This document shows positions 26,590 through 36,884 of a stretch of DNA of 64,000 nucleotides, in pieces. How positions within the stretch are numbered: position 1 is the first letter of the stretch; each line of letters starts with the position of its first letter. The notes below the pieces were generated by a model, which saw nothing but the letters and a program-made list of their open reading frames with translations, did not search any database and was not told the origin of the DNA. The stretch comes from Winogradskyella costae (GTDB lineage: Bacteria > Bacteroidota > Bacteroidia > Flavobacteriales > Flavobacteriaceae): the NCBI RefSeq assembly GCF_013403865.1, contig NZ_JABFDK010000001.1, forward strand, positions 496,001 to 560,000, read 5' to 3'. A program made the position numbers and the translations under genes.

Positions 26590-26795
26590 CCTGAATTATA
26601 GTACAAAGTAAATCTATAATTTGGGAATCACTTACTAAATGACTGTTAAATTATTGCCGCTCTTAATATTTAGATTTTTATTTACTAAATACCACAGATA
26701 CTTAATATCACATAAGTCTTGTTATTTGACAGCATTTTGAAAATCGTTTTTTCTATAAGACTAAATAAAGGTTAGAGTTGTACCATTACCCCTTA
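26590..26795. other. Non-coding stretch before the repeat element
   Basis: About 200 bases without a coding signal, RNA or strong hairpin; a CAAAGTAA box near 26609 (one mismatch to the inverted TAnnTTTG) could be the promoter of the small secreted protein. Confidence 0.4.
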
Positions 26796-26859
26796 GAGCT
26801 ACGTTTTAGAAATAGTTACACCAGAAAAAACGCTCAAGCGAGCTTACACTCTCTTTATG
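26796..26859. repeat. Degenerate copy of a palindromic repeat (copy A)
   Basis: Aligns over its whole length with copy B at 26904-26968: shared cores are AAATAGTT, GAAAAAACGCTCAAGC and AGCTT. Its second hairpin arm is decayed, so it no longer folds well. Confidence 0.65.
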
Positions 26860-26866
26860 TCCATAA

Positions 26867-26916
26867 CAAAACGAAGCTTTAAAGGATTGCTACGCATCCT
26901 TTAAAGCTCCGCTTTG
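26867..26916. repeat. 50-bp palindrome
   Basis: The 50 bases form a near-perfect palindrome around AGCTTTAAAGGAT/ATCCTTTAAAGCT with a few internal mismatches. It lies directly before copy B of the flanking repeat and may be part of the same element. Confidence 0.7.
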
Positions 26917-26977
26917 AAAATAGTTTCAACGAAAAAACGCTCAAGCAAGCTTGGCGTTTTTTCTTATGAAACTATTT
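26904..26977. repeat. Extended hairpin repeat (copy B), terminator-like
   Basis: Nested inverted repeats: AAATAGTTTC (26918-26927) with GAAACTATTT (26968-26977), then GAAAAAACGC with GCGTTTTTTC, then CAAGC with GCTTG. The inner part (26931-26963) has the shape of a terminator in both directions and lies just downstream of the tRNA-Arg gene. Copy A is a decayed relative. The pattern is typical of REP-like extragenic palindromes. Confidence 0.7.
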
Positions 26978-26982
26978 ATTCG

Positions 26983-27056
26983 TGACCGCGAAGGGATTCG
27001 AACCCCCAACCCTCAGAGCCGAAATCTGATATTCTATCCAGTTGAACTACGCAGCC
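26983..27056 (-). tRNA. tRNA-Arg (anticodon TCG)
   Basis: 74-base cloverleaf on the minus strand: acceptor GGCTGCG pairs with CGCGGTC including two wobble pairs, the D loop contains AACTGGATA, anticodon stem TCAGA/TCTGA encloses loop TTTCGGC (anticodon TCG, reading CGA and possibly other CGN codons), and the T loop is GGTTCGAATCC. No CCA is encoded. The repeat element lies directly downstream. Confidence 0.95.
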
Positions 27057-27095
27057 ATTAATTCCTTAAAAAACAGGAATATCTTTTTTATTGTC

Positions 27096-27545
27096 TTATG
27101 ATAATTTCGCTTTTACAATACTCGAAATAGTTTTTCCATCAGCCTTACCAGCTAATTCCTGACTCACCATTCCCATAACCTTACCCATATCCTTCATACC
27201 TTCTGCACCTGTTGCTGCGATAGTTTTCATCACTACAATGGTAATTTCTTCTTCCGAAAGTTGTGTTGGTAGAAACTGACTAATTACTTCAGCTTGCGCT
27301 ATTTCTGGCTCAGCTAAATCATTACGGTTTTGTTCTAAGAATATGGCGGCACTATCCTTACGCTGTTTTACCATTTTAGATAAAATCTTTATTTCTTCTT
27401 CTTCAGAAATATCTTCTTTAGAACCTGTTGCCGTTTGTGCTAATAGTATTTCTGATTTTACCGCTCGCAATGCAGCTAAGGCTGTTTGGTCTTTCCCTTT
27501 CATTGCTGCTTTCATAGCAGTCATAATATCTACTTGTAAACTCAT
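27096..27545 (-). CDS. GatB/YqeY domain protein
   Basis: 149 residues of the YqeY family, related to the C-terminal tRNA-binding domain of amidotransferase subunit GatB. Visible: MKAAMKGKDQTALAALRAVKSEI, EQNRNDLAEPEIAQAEVISQFLP and GKVMGMVSQELAGKADGK. Probable role in tRNA-linked functions, but not firmly known. It commonly follows ftsZ in this phylum, as here, though a terminator lies between them. A TATCTTCG box (one mismatch, 27578-27571) lies in front of it. Confidence 0.9.
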   Translation of the reverse strand: MSLQVDIMTAMKAAMKGKDQTALAALRAVKSEILLAQTATGSKEDISEEEEIKILSKMVKQRKDSAAIFLEQNRNDLAEPEIAQAEVISQFLPTQLSEEEITIVVMKTIAATGAEGMKDMGKVMGMVSQELAGKADGKTISSIVKAKLS

Positions 27546-27642
27546 AATCCTGTTCCTTTAAATAAGACTGCGAAGATACTAAAAAGTTCGTCTTAGCTTA
27601 CAGAAGAATAACAGATACCTATTAAATTTTATTCAAAAAAAA

Positions 27643-27673
27643 AGTCCAAAAAGCTAAAGGAGCTTTTTGGACT
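27643..27673 (-). terminator. Terminator of the dcw operon after ftsZ
   Basis: AGTCCAAAAAGCT/AGCTTTTTGGACT is a perfect 13-bp stem with a 5-base loop, followed on the minus strand by a long T run. It ends the ftsZ transcript 39 bases after the stop. Confidence 0.9.
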
Positions 27674-27711
27674 AGTTTTTAGTGCTTTAACACCATAAAT
27701 TAAATTTGCTA

Positions 27712-29646
27712 TTAATCTACATTATCGTGTAAAAATGAATTATTACTTCTTAATTGAATATCGTCATTTTCATCGGTGCCAACGGACATTCTTGAAGCTT
27801 TTGTTTCAGAAGAATGCTGAGCATCTTCTAAATTAACACCCTGTCTTTTGTAAGCAGGTACTTTCTCGATTTCGTTTATTTTAGCATCATTAAACTTATA
27901 ATTGAAATCTTTCATTTTTCTTCTGCGCTCATCTGCACGTGCAATAAGCAACTCTGAGATAGGACTGTTCATTGGATCAATCTCTTCTTCTCTAACTTCA
28001 GGTGTATCAACCGCAGGAACTGTTTTCTTTTCAAAAACAATTTCTTCCTTTACTTCAGTTTTTTCTTTTTTAGTGTTTATAGACGATTGAAACGTTTCAA
28101 AATCATCTAAAGCATAGCGCTTTTCACCTTGTTCATTAACTTCTGTTACTGCAATGATTTCAACTGGCTCATTAACATCAATAGACTTAACCTCTTCATC
28201 TAAACTAAAAAACATCTTTTCTTCTTCAGCTTTTGGCTGCTCTACTTTTTCTGGTTCTTTATTTGTTAAAGGTAAATCGAATGAAAATGTTATCTGCTCT
28301 TCTTTTACTTCTTCTATTTTTTCTGCCTTATTTACAATTGGTGTAATAACAAATTCTTCAGGTTCTATTGTAGCTTGTGGTTTTGTGTCTAAAACTTCAT
28401 CGTATACTACATTCATATTTCTTAAGAAATCTGTAGTTGCAATTAAGTTTGTTCCATCATTATCTTCTGCTTTTGGCACATCTTTAACCTCTTCTTCTTC
28501 TTCAAGTAATGTATGACGAACAATTGGTGCTTCTTTTTCTTTTTCTAAAACAATATCTGGAGTGATAATCGCAGGCTCTTTTTCTTGAGTACTCGTCTCT
28601 GTAGTTTCTCCTAAAGCATGAATTACTTTCTTAGTCTCTGTATTAGAAATTTCATTCTGTTGATCTAAATCAAATCCTGTAGCAATGATAGTTACAGAAA
28701 TAGACTCTTGCAATTCAGCATCTTCACCAACACCCATAATTATATTGGCTCCATGACCAGCTTCATTTTGGATATGATCGTTAATTTCCCCGATTTCATC
28801 AATAGTAATTTCCTGTGAACCAGAAACGATTAGCAACAATACGTTTTTAGCTCCTGTAATTTTATTATCGTTAAGTAAAGGTGAATCGAGGGCACTCATA
28901 ATAGCTTCTTGAGCTCTGGTTTGTCCAGACGCAGTAGCAGATCCCATAATCGCTGTACCACTATTACTCAATACGGTTTTAGCATCACGTAAATCAATAT
29001 TCTGAGTGTAGTGATGTGTTATAACTTCCGCAATACCACGAGAGGCTGTGGATAACACTTCGTCAGCTTTAGAGAAACCTGCTTTAAACCCAAGGTTTCC
29101 ATAAACTTCACGAAGTTTATTATTGTTAATCACAACTAGCGAATCGACATGAGAACGTAGTTTTTCGATACCACGTTGCGCTTGTGCGTTACGCATTTTT
29201 CCTTCAAATTGGAATGGCATAGTTACAATCCCAACCGTTAGAATATCGAGTTCCTTAGCCATTTTAGCAATGACTGGGGCAGCACCTGTACCTGTACCAC
29301 CTCCCATTCCTGCAGTTATAAATACCATTTTTGTATTGGTATCTAACATTCTGCGAATGTCTTCTAAACTTTCTATTGCTGCTTCTTCACCAACATCGGG
29401 ATTTGCACCTGCTCCTAAACCTTCTGTTAAGGCAACACCTAATTGTATTTTGTTTGGAACGCCACTATTCTGAAGTGCTTGCGAATCTGTATTACAGATT
29501 ACAAAATCAACTCCTTTAATACCTTGTTGAAACATGTGATTGATGGCATTACTTCCACCTCCACCGACACCAATTACTTTGATGACGTTTGATTGATGCT
29601 TTGGCAAATCAAATGAAATATTTCCAAATTCGTTGCTACTACTCAT
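27712..29646 (-). CDS. ftsZ: Cell division protein FtsZ
   Basis: Tubulin-like GTPase that forms the Z ring. The GTPase core is at about residues 15-325: VGGGGSNAINHM for the nucleotide, signature GGGTGTGAAP near 115, NNNKLREVYG and ATGFD. The total of 644 residues is far above the ~380 of E. coli because the C-terminal linker is very long, acidic and rich in Glu, Val and Lys (EEEEVKDVPKAE and similar). The C-terminal tail ends in DDIQLRSNNSFLHDNVD. It is the last gene of the dcw cluster, 123 bases after ftsA. Confidence 0.98.
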   Translation of the reverse strand: MSSSNEFGNISFDLPKHQSNVIKVIGVGGGGSNAINHMFQQGIKGVDFVICNTDSQALQNSGVPNKIQLGVALTEGLGAGANPDVGEEAAIESLEDIRRMLDTNTKMVFITAGMGGGTGTGAAPVIAKMAKELDILTVGIVTMPFQFEGKMRNAQAQRGIEKLRSHVDSLVVINNNKLREVYGNLGFKAGFSKADEVLSTASRGIAEVITHHYTQNIDLRDAKTVLSNSGTAIMGSATASGQTRAQEAIMSALDSPLLNDNKITGAKNVLLLIVSGSQEITIDEIGEINDHIQNEAGHGANIIMGVGEDAELQESISVTIIATGFDLDQQNEISNTETKKVIHALGETTETSTQEKEPAIITPDIVLEKEKEAPIVRHTLLEEEEEVKDVPKAEDNDGTNLIATTDFLRNMNVVYDEVLDTKPQATIEPEEFVITPIVNKAEKIEEVKEEQITFSFDLPLTNKEPEKVEQPKAEEEKMFFSLDEEVKSIDVNEPVEIIAVTEVNEQGEKRYALDDFETFQSSINTKKEKTEVKEEIVFEKKTVPAVDTPEVREEEIDPMNSPISELLIARADERRRKMKDFNYKFNDAKINEIEKVPAYKRQGVNLEDAQHSSETKASRMSVGTDENDDIQLRSNNSFLHDNVD

Positions 29647-29769
29647 TTTATTATGGATTTACTATTATTCTATTCTTTGTAAGTAAAAACAACTTACGAG
29701 TTGTCCTTACAGTTTTATTTATTTTATTCTTTCTAATTTGAATTTAAGCGAAATTAAAATGCTTTGCAC

Positions 29770-31101
29770 TTATTCCGCATTATCCAAAAAATCTTTTACA
29801 CGCTCTGTTAATTTATCTAAAAACGAACGACGTTCCTTTATTGGCACTTCTTCTCTAACTTCAATTTCTGGCTCTGGGACATGCTCTTCTTCAACTGCTT
29901 CTATCACCTCTTCTTCGATAGCTTCAACTTTTTTGCGTTCTTGTCGCTTTAAGCCATCCATCACTAAACCAACAGCTGTCGCAAATAAGGGACTCGCTAT
30001 ATCTTCATCGCTATCACCAGCTAAATGCTCGTTTGGATAACCTATCCTCGTATCCATCCCTGTGATATATTCAACCAATTGTTTTAGATGTTTTAGTTGT
30101 GCACCGCCACCTGTTAAAACTATACCTCCAATCAATTTTTTCTTCTGTTCTTCGTGACCGTAATTTTTTATTTCAACATACACTTGCTCTACAATTTCCA
30201 CAACTCTCGCATGGATAATTTTAGACAAGTTTTTTAATGTGATCTCTTTTGGCTCTCTTCCTCTTAATCCTGGAATAGATACAATTTCATTGTCTTTATT
30301 TTCTCCTGGCCATGCAGAACCGAACTTCACTTTTAAAAGCTCTGCTTGCTTTTCTATAATTGAACAGCCTTCTTTTATATCTTCTGTAATAACATTTCCA
30401 CCGAAAGGAATTACAGCAGTATGGCGAATTATGCCATCTTTAAAAACAGCTAAATCTGTTGTACCACCCCCTATATCAATTAACGCAACACCAGCTTCCT
30501 TTTCTTCTCTGCTCAATACCGCATTTGCAGATGCTAAGGGTTCTAATGTAATCCCTTCAAGATTTAAACCTGCACTTTTTATACAGCGACCAACATTTCT
30601 AATTGAGGACACCTGACCGACTACAACATGAAAATTAGCTTCTAGTCTCCCTCCATACATACCGATTGGCTCTGTAATTTCGGCTTGACCATCAATCTTA
30701 AATTCTTGTGGTAATACATGTATTATTTCCTCACCCGGAAGCATCACTAATTTATGTACTTGATTGATTAAACGATCTATATCATCTTCATCAATGACTA
30801 AATCAGAATTTGGGCGTGTGATATAGTCACTATGTTGTAAACTACGGATATGCTGACCAGCAATACCTACAGTAACATCAACAATCTTCTCCCCTGCTGC
30901 TGCTTCCGCTTCTTGCACCGCTTGCTGAATAGACTGAATCGTTTGGGTGATATTATTTACCACACCACGATGCACACCCATACTTTTAGCTTTTCCTAAA
31001 CCTAAAATTTCAACTTTATCATACTCGTTTTTGCGACCAATCATGGCCACAATTTTTGTGGTTCCTATATCAAGACCAACTGAAATATTTTGTTTGTCCA
31101 T
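29770..31101 (-). CDS. ftsA: Cell division protein FtsA
   Basis: Actin-like ATPase that tethers FtsZ to the membrane and recruits later division proteins. The 443 residues start with VGLDIGTTKIVAMIG (ATP phosphate-1 motif); DIGGGTTDLAVF (phosphate-2) and GGIVLTGGGAQL follow. The acidic stretch near the end (about 385-425, with EEEVIEAVEEE) precedes the C-terminal amphipathic segment FLDKLTERVKDFLDN, the likely membrane anchor. The start lies 3 bases after ftsQ. Confidence 0.97.
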   Translation of the reverse strand: MDKQNISVGLDIGTTKIVAMIGRKNEYDKVEILGLGKAKSMGVHRGVVNNITQTIQSIQQAVQEAEAAAGEKIVDVTVGIAGQHIRSLQHSDYITRPNSDLVIDEDDIDRLINQVHKLVMLPGEEIIHVLPQEFKIDGQAEITEPIGMYGGRLEANFHVVVGQVSSIRNVGRCIKSAGLNLEGITLEPLASANAVLSREEKEAGVALIDIGGGTTDLAVFKDGIIRHTAVIPFGGNVITEDIKEGCSIIEKQAELLKVKFGSAWPGENKDNEIVSIPGLRGREPKEITLKNLSKIIHARVVEIVEQVYVEIKNYGHEEQKKKLIGGIVLTGGGAQLKHLKQLVEYITGMDTRIGYPNEHLAGDSDEDIASPLFATAVGLVMDGLKRQERKKVEAIEEEVIEAVEEEHVPEPEIEVREEVPIKERRSFLDKLTERVKDFLDNAE

Positions 31102-31104
31102 AGC

Positions 31105-31827
31105 TTACTTTTTGGTGCAAATAACTTGTTTGTCAAATTTTAGATTTACCACACTGTAGCTATCTAAAATTTGGTCCTTTATAGCCTTTTGGTAAAACGC
31201 CTTAAAGTTGTTTATTTTTTTTTCGAGTTGTTTTAAAGTCCCTAAATGAACTATAAAATCACTTTTTCTAATTTTAAAATCAATTGTATTATCTCCGTTC
31301 TGACGAATCTCAATAACATGTTTCTTCAAAAAATCATCCTCGTCTGCAAATTTCGCAAATTTGAAGACAGTTTCAAGCTTATTTTTCTTAATATTTCCGG
31401 TAACGAGTGGAACTCTTGCAGCATAATTATGAGACAACGGCATAAAACCACCTTCATCGTCTATATAATATGATGCATTTGTGTTGACTCTTGCTATAGG
31501 TCTCTTTTGTTCGATTTCAGCCGAAAGCCTTCCGTTTACTGACATAAACACCTCGGCTTGCTTAATCATTGGATTAGAATTCAGGGCAATTTCTAATTCG
31601 TTCAAATCTATAATATCTTTAGGTTGCTCCGAAACAGGTTGTTGATTTAGTATTAACAATTTACTAACATTCGCTTCTGTAATAAACAAATTATTTTCAC
31701 CTAAAAATTTTATATCAGGCTCACTTACTTTTCGAACCTTATTTCTATGACTAGAAAAGGCAAACAAAAAGCCCACTAAAACAATCAATCCTATGACTTT
31801 AATATAGTTATAATTAATTTTCGACAT
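31105..31827 (-). CDS. ftsQ: Cell division protein FtsQ/DivIB
   Basis: Bitopic divisome protein: one N-terminal membrane helix (about 10-25, YIKVIGLIVLVGFLFAFSS) and a periplasmic beta domain, here with the POTRA-like part (about 40-110, NSNPMIKQAEVFM) and the rest typical of FtsQ. Its 240 residues are in the normal range. The start overlaps the end of murC by 14 bases. Function is inferred from position and topology, because FtsQ sequence conservation is low. Confidence 0.9.
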   Translation of the reverse strand: MSKINYNYIKVIGLIVLVGFLFAFSSHRNKVRKVSEPDIKFLGENNLFITEANVSKLLILNQQPVSEQPKDIIDLNELEIALNSNPMIKQAEVFMSVNGRLSAEIEQKRPIARVNTNASYYIDDEGGFMPLSHNYAARVPLVTGNIKKNKLETVFKFAKFADEDDFLKKHVIEIRQNGDNTIDFKIRKSDFIVHLGTLKQLEKKINNFKAFYQKAIKDQILDSYSVVNLKFDKQVICTKK

Positions 31828-33166
31828 AAAACGCTTCTTTTATATGTTTTACCTCTTCCCCAATATCTCCTGCTCCAATAGTTAATATAATTTTGGCATC
31901 AGATGCTTTTATTTCTTTAATTAAATTCGATTTTTGAACTAGTTTTTTATTTGAATTTTCAACCTTATTTAAAAGCCACTCCGAAGTCACTCCTTCGATA
32001 GGAACCTCTCTTGCTGGATAGATATCTAACAGCAATAATTCATCAAATTTTGAAAGACTTTCCGCAAAACCATCTATAAAATCTCTTGTTCTACTGAAGA
32101 GATGTGGTTGAAATATCGCCAACACTTTTTTGTCGGGATACATCTCTCTAACCGCCTGATGTACTGCGTTAATTTCTTCAGGATGATGTGCGTAATCATC
32201 GATAAAAACAAAATTATCCGTTTTAATTTGATATGTAAATCGTCGTTTCACACCTTTATAAGTCTCCAAAGCTTGAGATAGATCTTTATAAGAACAGCCA
32301 TACTCAGCAGCCATTGCTATTGCAATAATAGCATTAGAAAGATTATGCCTACCTGGCAAACTAAATTTGAAATCCTTATACGTGCCGGTTGGTGTTTTTA
32401 CATCGAACACGTAACAACCATTTTCTATAGAAATATTTTGTGCACTATAGTCAGAATCATCCGCTATACCATAAGTGATACCTTTTAGCGGCAAACCATT
32501 TTTTACAAATAACTTTCCGTTAGGCTTAATACACTCTGAAAAATCCTTAAAAGTTTTCACCAACTCTTCAGCATTGCCATAGATATCTAAATGATCGGCA
32601 TCCATAGACGTAATACACGCTAAATCTGGAGATAAGGTTAAAAACGATCGATCAAACTCATCAGCCTCTACCACTGTGACTTCCGTTCCGTTGAGAATTA
32701 AGTTAGAATTATAGTTTTCACTAATACCACCTAAAAATGCCGTAACAGGAATATTACAGGCATTTAACAAATGACCTAAAATACTAGTCGTTGTTGTTTT
32801 ACCGTGTGTACCAGCAACCGCGAGACACACTGTTTGCCTTGTAATTTCCCCTAAAACTGCTGAACGCTTTAAAAGATAAAAACCATTATCTTTAAAATAG
32901 TTAAATTCAGAATGTCCCTTTGGAATTGCGGGTGTATAAACGACCAAGGTTGATTTTGAATCCAAATACGTCGCATCGATTTCTGAAACACTATCATTAA
33001 AATGAATAGCAACACCCAAATCTTGAAGCGATCTTGTAATATCTGTTGCTGTTTTATCGTAACCAGTAACTTGCTTACCATTGGCTACAAAATAACGCGC
33101 AAGAGCACTCATACCGATTCCTCCGATACCAATAAAATAGACGTTATTTACAGTTTCTAAATTCAT
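31814..33166 (-). CDS. murC: UDP-N-acetylmuramate--L-alanine ligase (MurC)
   Basis: Adds the first amino acid, L-Ala, to UDP-MurNAc in the peptidoglycan precursor pathway. Rossmann motif [11 protein letters not shown] near residue 13, Mur ligase P-loop [10 protein letters not shown] near 119, then [10 protein letters not shown] and the [10 protein letters not shown] block typical of MurC. 450 residues. It overlaps murG by 4 bases at its start and ftsQ by 14 bases at its end. Confidence 0.97.
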   Translation of the reverse strand: MNLETVNNVYFIGIGGIGMSALARYFVANGKQVTGYDKTATDITRSLQDLGVAIHFNDSVSEIDATYLDSKSTLVVYTPAIPKGHSEFNYFKDNGFYLLKRSAVLGEITRQTVCLAVAGTHGKTTTTSILGHLLNACNIPVTAFLGGISENYNSNLILNGTEVTVVEADEFDRSFLTLSPDLACITSMDADHLDIYGNAEELVKTFKDFSECIKPNGKLFVKNGLPLKGITYGIADDSDYSAQNISIENGCYVFDVKTPTGTYKDFKFSLPGRHNLSNAIIAIAMAAEYGCSYKDLSQALETYKGVKRRFTYQIKTDNFVFIDDYAHHPEEINAVHQAVREMYPDKKVLAIFQPHLFSRTRDFIDGFAESLSKFDELLLLDIYPAREVPIEGVTSEWLLNKVENSNKKLVQKSNLIKEIKASDAKIILTIGAGDIGEEVKHIKEAFYVEN

Positions 33167-34260
33167 TTATTTCTCAATAGTTTTTCAACTTCATCAACAA
33201 TAGCATTCGTAGCATTCACTAAAGCTAAGGCTTCAATATTTTTACTTAATTCTTTTTGTTTTTCGTCATTAGACATTAATTCTGAAAATTCGGTTTGAAA
33301 ATCAGTATCTAAGTCATTTTCTCTTATTAAAATAGCCGCATTTTTATCTGCAACCGATTTCGCATTTTTAGTTTGATGATCTTCTGCCACATTTGGTGAC
33401 GGAATAAAAATCACAGGTTTACCCACAATACATAATTCTGAGACCGAAATGGCTCCTGCTCTAGAAATAATAACATCTGCCGCAGCATATGCCAAATCCA
33501 TTTGGTTTAAAAATGCATGAACTTGCACATTTTGCAAATCATTATACTGCTTGTATTGATCGTAATACAATTTTCCACATTGCCAAACCACTTGTATGTC
33601 CTGAGCTTCAAAGAATGCAATATTCGCCTCTATTAATTGATTGATACGCCTTGCACCTAAACTCCCTCCTAACACTAAAAGTGTTTGTTTGTTATGTTTT
33701 AAATCAAAAGCATCTTTACCTTCAATATGTTTATCCTTTACCTGCAGCAAATCCTTACGAATTGGATTTCCTGTTAATCTAATTTTAGCTTTTGGAAAGA
33801 ATTTTTCTAAACCTTCATAAGCTACACAAATTGTATTGACCTTTTTAGCCAATAACTTATTCGTAATTCCCGGAAATGAATTCTGTTCCTGTATTAAACT
33901 TGGAATTCCTTTTGAAGACGCCACCTGTAATAATGGCCCACTCGCAAAACCACCTGTACCAATAACAGCGTCAGGCTTAAAGGTGTTTACTATTGCCCTA
34001 GAACGCCATAAACTACTTATTAATTTAAAGGGAAAGGCTAAATTCTTCAACGTCAATTGGCGTTGAATTCCTGAAATCCATAAACCTTCAATGGTATAAC
34101 CTGCTTGCGGCACTTTATCCATTTCCATTCGGTCTGAAGCTCCAACGAATAAGAATTCCGCATCAGGATAGCGCGACTTTAATTCGTCTGCAATTGCAAC
34201 TGCAGGATAAATATGTCCTCCTGTTCCTCCTCCTGATAATATGAATTTGTATTTACTCAT
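33163..34260 (-). CDS. murG: Undecaprenyldiphospho-muramoylpentapeptide GlcNAc transferase (MurG)
   Basis: GT28-family enzyme that transfers GlcNAc from UDP-GlcNAc to lipid I, giving lipid II at the inner face of the membrane. 365 residues: the N-terminal [18 protein letters not shown] loop, [24 protein letters not shown], and C-terminal [12 protein letters not shown] and the EDHQTKNA motif. Start and stop share a base with ftsW and 4 bases with murC respectively. Confidence 0.97.
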   Translation of the reverse strand: MSKYKFILSGGGTGGHIYPAVAIADELKSRYPDAEFLFVGASDRMEMDKVPQAGYTIEGLWISGIQRQLTLKNLAFPFKLISSLWRSRAIVNTFKPDAVIGTGGFASGPLLQVASSKGIPSLIQEQNSFPGITNKLLAKKVNTICVAYEGLEKFFPKAKIRLTGNPIRKDLLQVKDKHIEGKDAFDLKHNKQTLLVLGGSLGARRINQLIEANIAFFEAQDIQVVWQCGKLYYDQYKQYNDLQNVQVHAFLNQMDLAYAAADVIISRAGAISVSELCIVGKPVIFIPSPNVAEDHQTKNAKSVADKNAAILIRENDLDTDFQTEFSELMSNDEKQKELSKNIEALALVNATNAIVDEVEKLLRNK

Positions 34261-35450
34261 TAAATTGCTTCACTTAAAATAGCCAATGGATTATCATCCA
34301 AATCTTCCTGTTCTTTTAATTCTTCGCGCTTTGCGCTTACACTTAATATAATCCCTATTGCTAAACAGGTCATCCAAATAGAAGTCCCACCACTACTAAT
34401 TAATGGTAATGTTTGACCAGTAACCGGAAACAACTCAACGGCTACAGCCATATTTATTAAAGCCTGAAATACAATGGGCAGACCAACAGCCAAAACCAAC
34501 AATTTTCCAAAAATCGTATCTGACTTATGACTTACAATTACAATTCTAAATAACAACCATAAATATAAAACCAATAGAAACACACCTCCATATAAGCCGT
34601 ACTCTTCAATAATAATAGCAAAAATAAAATCCGATGAGGATTGCGGTAAAAAGTTTTTTTGAATACTTTTTCCAGGCCCCAAAGGTGTTATCCCCGTAGC
34701 GATTGCTATTTTTGCTTTTTCAATTTGATAATCGGCTTCTGTATCTTCACCATTTGAAAAATTTTCAACACGACTTATCCAAGTATCAACACGGTTGGGC
34801 ATCGCATCAGGAAACGCTTTTGCAACAAGAATAAAAATCGTTAAACCAACCAATCCTGACACTATCATTAATGCCAAATACTTTAAAGGATAGCCTCCTA
34901 TAAAAGCCAACATCATAATCATGGTAAACACAATTGCTGTTGTAGAAAAATTAGCAGGAAGTATTAAGATTAAAATTAAGAACACAGGTGACCACAAAGG
35001 TAAAATCGTTTCTTTAAACTTAACTTCTTTATCCTTAATTTTTGATAAATAACGTGCTACATAAACCATTAAAACCACTGCAGCTAAGGTTGACGTCTGA
35101 AAAGACATCCCAACAATAGGGATTTGTATCCAACGACTTGCGTTGGCACCATCTATAGTTGTCCCTTGCAACATCGTCACTACCAATAGCACAAGCACAA
35201 TTGGAATCATAACCATAGACAAACCACGAAAATATTTATAAGGCACTTTATGAATACCAAACATAATTGCAAAGCCCAAAAACAAATGCATAAAGTGTTT
35301 TATAAAGAAAGAAAACGTACTACTATTCCCTCCATGATATGCTAAATTACTTGCAGCGCTATACACAGGCAAAAATGAAAATATAGCCAACAGCGTGACT
35401 ATAGCCCAAATGGCTCTATCCCCTTTTATCTGTTTGAATAAATTTTGCAT
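34260..35450 (-). CDS. ftsW: Lipid-II glycosyltransferase FtsW (SEDS family)
   Basis: Polytopic SEDS glycan polymerase of the divisome, working with the class B transpeptidase FtsI. 396 residues with about ten membrane helices; the conserved [14 protein letters not shown] segment near the end and [28 protein letters not shown] are diagnostic. Its stop overlaps the murG start by one base. The C-terminal tail is acidic ([14 protein letters not shown]). Confidence 0.96.
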   Translation of the reverse strand: MQNLFKQIKGDRAIWAIVTLLAIFSFLPVYSAASNLAYHGGNSSTFSFFIKHFMHLFLGFAIMFGIHKVPYKYFRGLSMVMIPIVLVLLVVTMLQGTTIDGANASRWIQIPIVGMSFQTSTLAAVVLMVYVARYLSKIKDKEVKFKETILPLWSPVFLILILILPANFSTTAIVFTMIMMLAFIGGYPLKYLALMIVSGLVGLTIFILVAKAFPDAMPNRVDTWISRVENFSNGEDTEADYQIEKAKIAIATGITPLGPGKSIQKNFLPQSSSDFIFAIIIEEYGLYGGVFLLVLYLWLLFRIVIVSHKSDTIFGKLLVLAVGLPIVFQALINMAVAVELFPVTGQTLPLISSGGTSIWMTCLAIGIILSVSAKREELKEQEDLDDNPLAILSEAI

Positions 35451-35538
35451 TTTACTTTTTCTTACTTCTGCTCGTACAGAATTTAATTATGTATTCATTA
35501 TGTTTTAGAATTCAGGCTTTCACAAGAATTCCACCGCG

Positions 35539-36870
35539 CTATAAATTACGAACCGCATTTTTAAATTGTCTTCCTCTATCTTCGTAGTTTTCAAACAAAT
35601 CGAAACTAGCGCAAGCAGGAGATAACAACACATTATCACCAGCATTAGCCAGTTTGTATGCAATCTTCACCGCCTCACTCATATATTGTGTTTCAACAAT
35701 AACATCTACCATATTCTCAAAAGACTCCATGAGTTTTGCGTTATCTACACCTAAGCAGATGATAGCTTTTACTTTTTCGTTTACAAATTTGAATAATTCC
35801 CTATATTCATTTCCTTTGTCTACTCCTCCTACAATCCAAACTGTTGGCGCATCCATACTTTCTAACGCGAAATATGTTGCATTAACATTGGTTGCTTTTG
35901 AGTCGTTAATATACTGCACCTTATTAATCTTTAAAACGTGCTCTAAACGGTGCTCAACACCTTGAAAATTCTCAAGACTTTCGCGTATCGTTTGTTTTCT
36001 GATTTTTAGTAAATGTGCCACAGTAGAAGCTGCCATTGCATTCTTCACGTTGTGTTTCCCTTCTAATGCTAAATTATCTGTTGGCATAATGATTCTATTA
36101 TTATCTATTGTTATTATTATATTGTTATTGTCTAAATATGCTCCTTGCTCAATAACTTTTGTTAATGAAAAAGGTAATTTTTTCGATTGAATTTGATGCG
36201 ATTTCATATACTCTAAAATGACCACATCATCCGCATCGTATATAAAATAATCATCTTCGGTTTGATTCTCTATCACTCTAAATTTTGAAGCGATATAGTT
36301 TTCAAATTTATAATCATAGCGTTCTAAATGATCTGGTGTAATATTCGTTAACATTGCAATTTTTGGTTTAAAATCGATAATATCATCTAATTGAAAACTG
36401 CTAATCTCCATTACATAATTATCATGATTCTTCTCCAAAATTTGCTTTGCGAAACTATCACCGATATTACCCGCTAATCCAACATCTAATTCTTGCTTTA
36501 AAATATGATGTGTTAAGGTCGCTGTTGTCGTCTTACCGTTACTACCTGTAATAGCAACTAAAGTTGCATCCGTAAACTTCGAAGCAAATTCTATTTCAGA
36601 AACGATTGTTATTCCGGTGTCACGAATTTGTTTTACCAAAGCCACTTTATCTGGAATCCCAGGACTTTTCATGATGATGTCTGCATTCAGAATTTTTGAT
36701 TCTGTATGCTGTTCATCTTCAAATTCAATCTCATTATTTAAAAGAACGTTTTTATATTTTTCTTTAATCTTTCCCTTATCTGATACAAATACCTCGTATC
36801 CTTTTGCTTTTCCTAAAAGCGCGGTTCCCACTCCACTTTCGCCACCACCAAGAATTACAAGTCTTTTCAT
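35539..36870 (-). CDS. murD: UDP-N-acetylmuramoyl-L-alanine--D-glutamate ligase (MurD)
   Basis: Adds D-Glu to UDP-MurNAc-L-Ala. 443 residues: N-terminal GGGESGVGTALL, Mur P-loop GSNGKTTTAT near 110, NITPDHLERY, and the C-terminal SPACASFDLFENYEDRG typical of MurD. The start at 36870 (MKRLVILGG) is preferred over 36891 because the longer form would begin inside the inverted repeat at 36885 and add an unconserved MTKRINK. It is separated from ftsW by 88 bases with no feature. Confidence 0.96.
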   Translation of the reverse strand: MKRLVILGGGESGVGTALLGKAKGYEVFVSDKGKIKEKYKNVLLNNEIEFEDEQHTESKILNADIIMKSPGIPDKVALVKQIRDTGITIVSEIEFASKFTDATLVAITGSNGKTTTATLTHHILKQELDVGLAGNIGDSFAKQILEKNHDNYVMEISSFQLDDIIDFKPKIAMLTNITPDHLERYDYKFENYIASKFRVIENQTEDDYFIYDADDVVILEYMKSHQIQSKKLPFSLTKVIEQGAYLDNNNIIITIDNNRIIMPTDNLALEGKHNVKNAMAASTVAHLLKIRKQTIRESLENFQGVEHRLEHVLKINKVQYINDSKATNVNATYFALESMDAPTVWIVGGVDKGNEYRELFKFVNEKVKAIICLGVDNAKLMESFENMVDVIVETQYMSEAVKIAYKLANAGDNVLLSPACASFDLFENYEDRGRQFKNAVRNL

Positions 36871-36884
36871 TTTATTAATCCTTT

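Noticed and set aside
27902-28516. Open frames on the plus strand opposite ftsZ
   Set aside because: They are antisense to the low-complexity linker of ftsZ and have Ser/Thr-rich nonsense composition.
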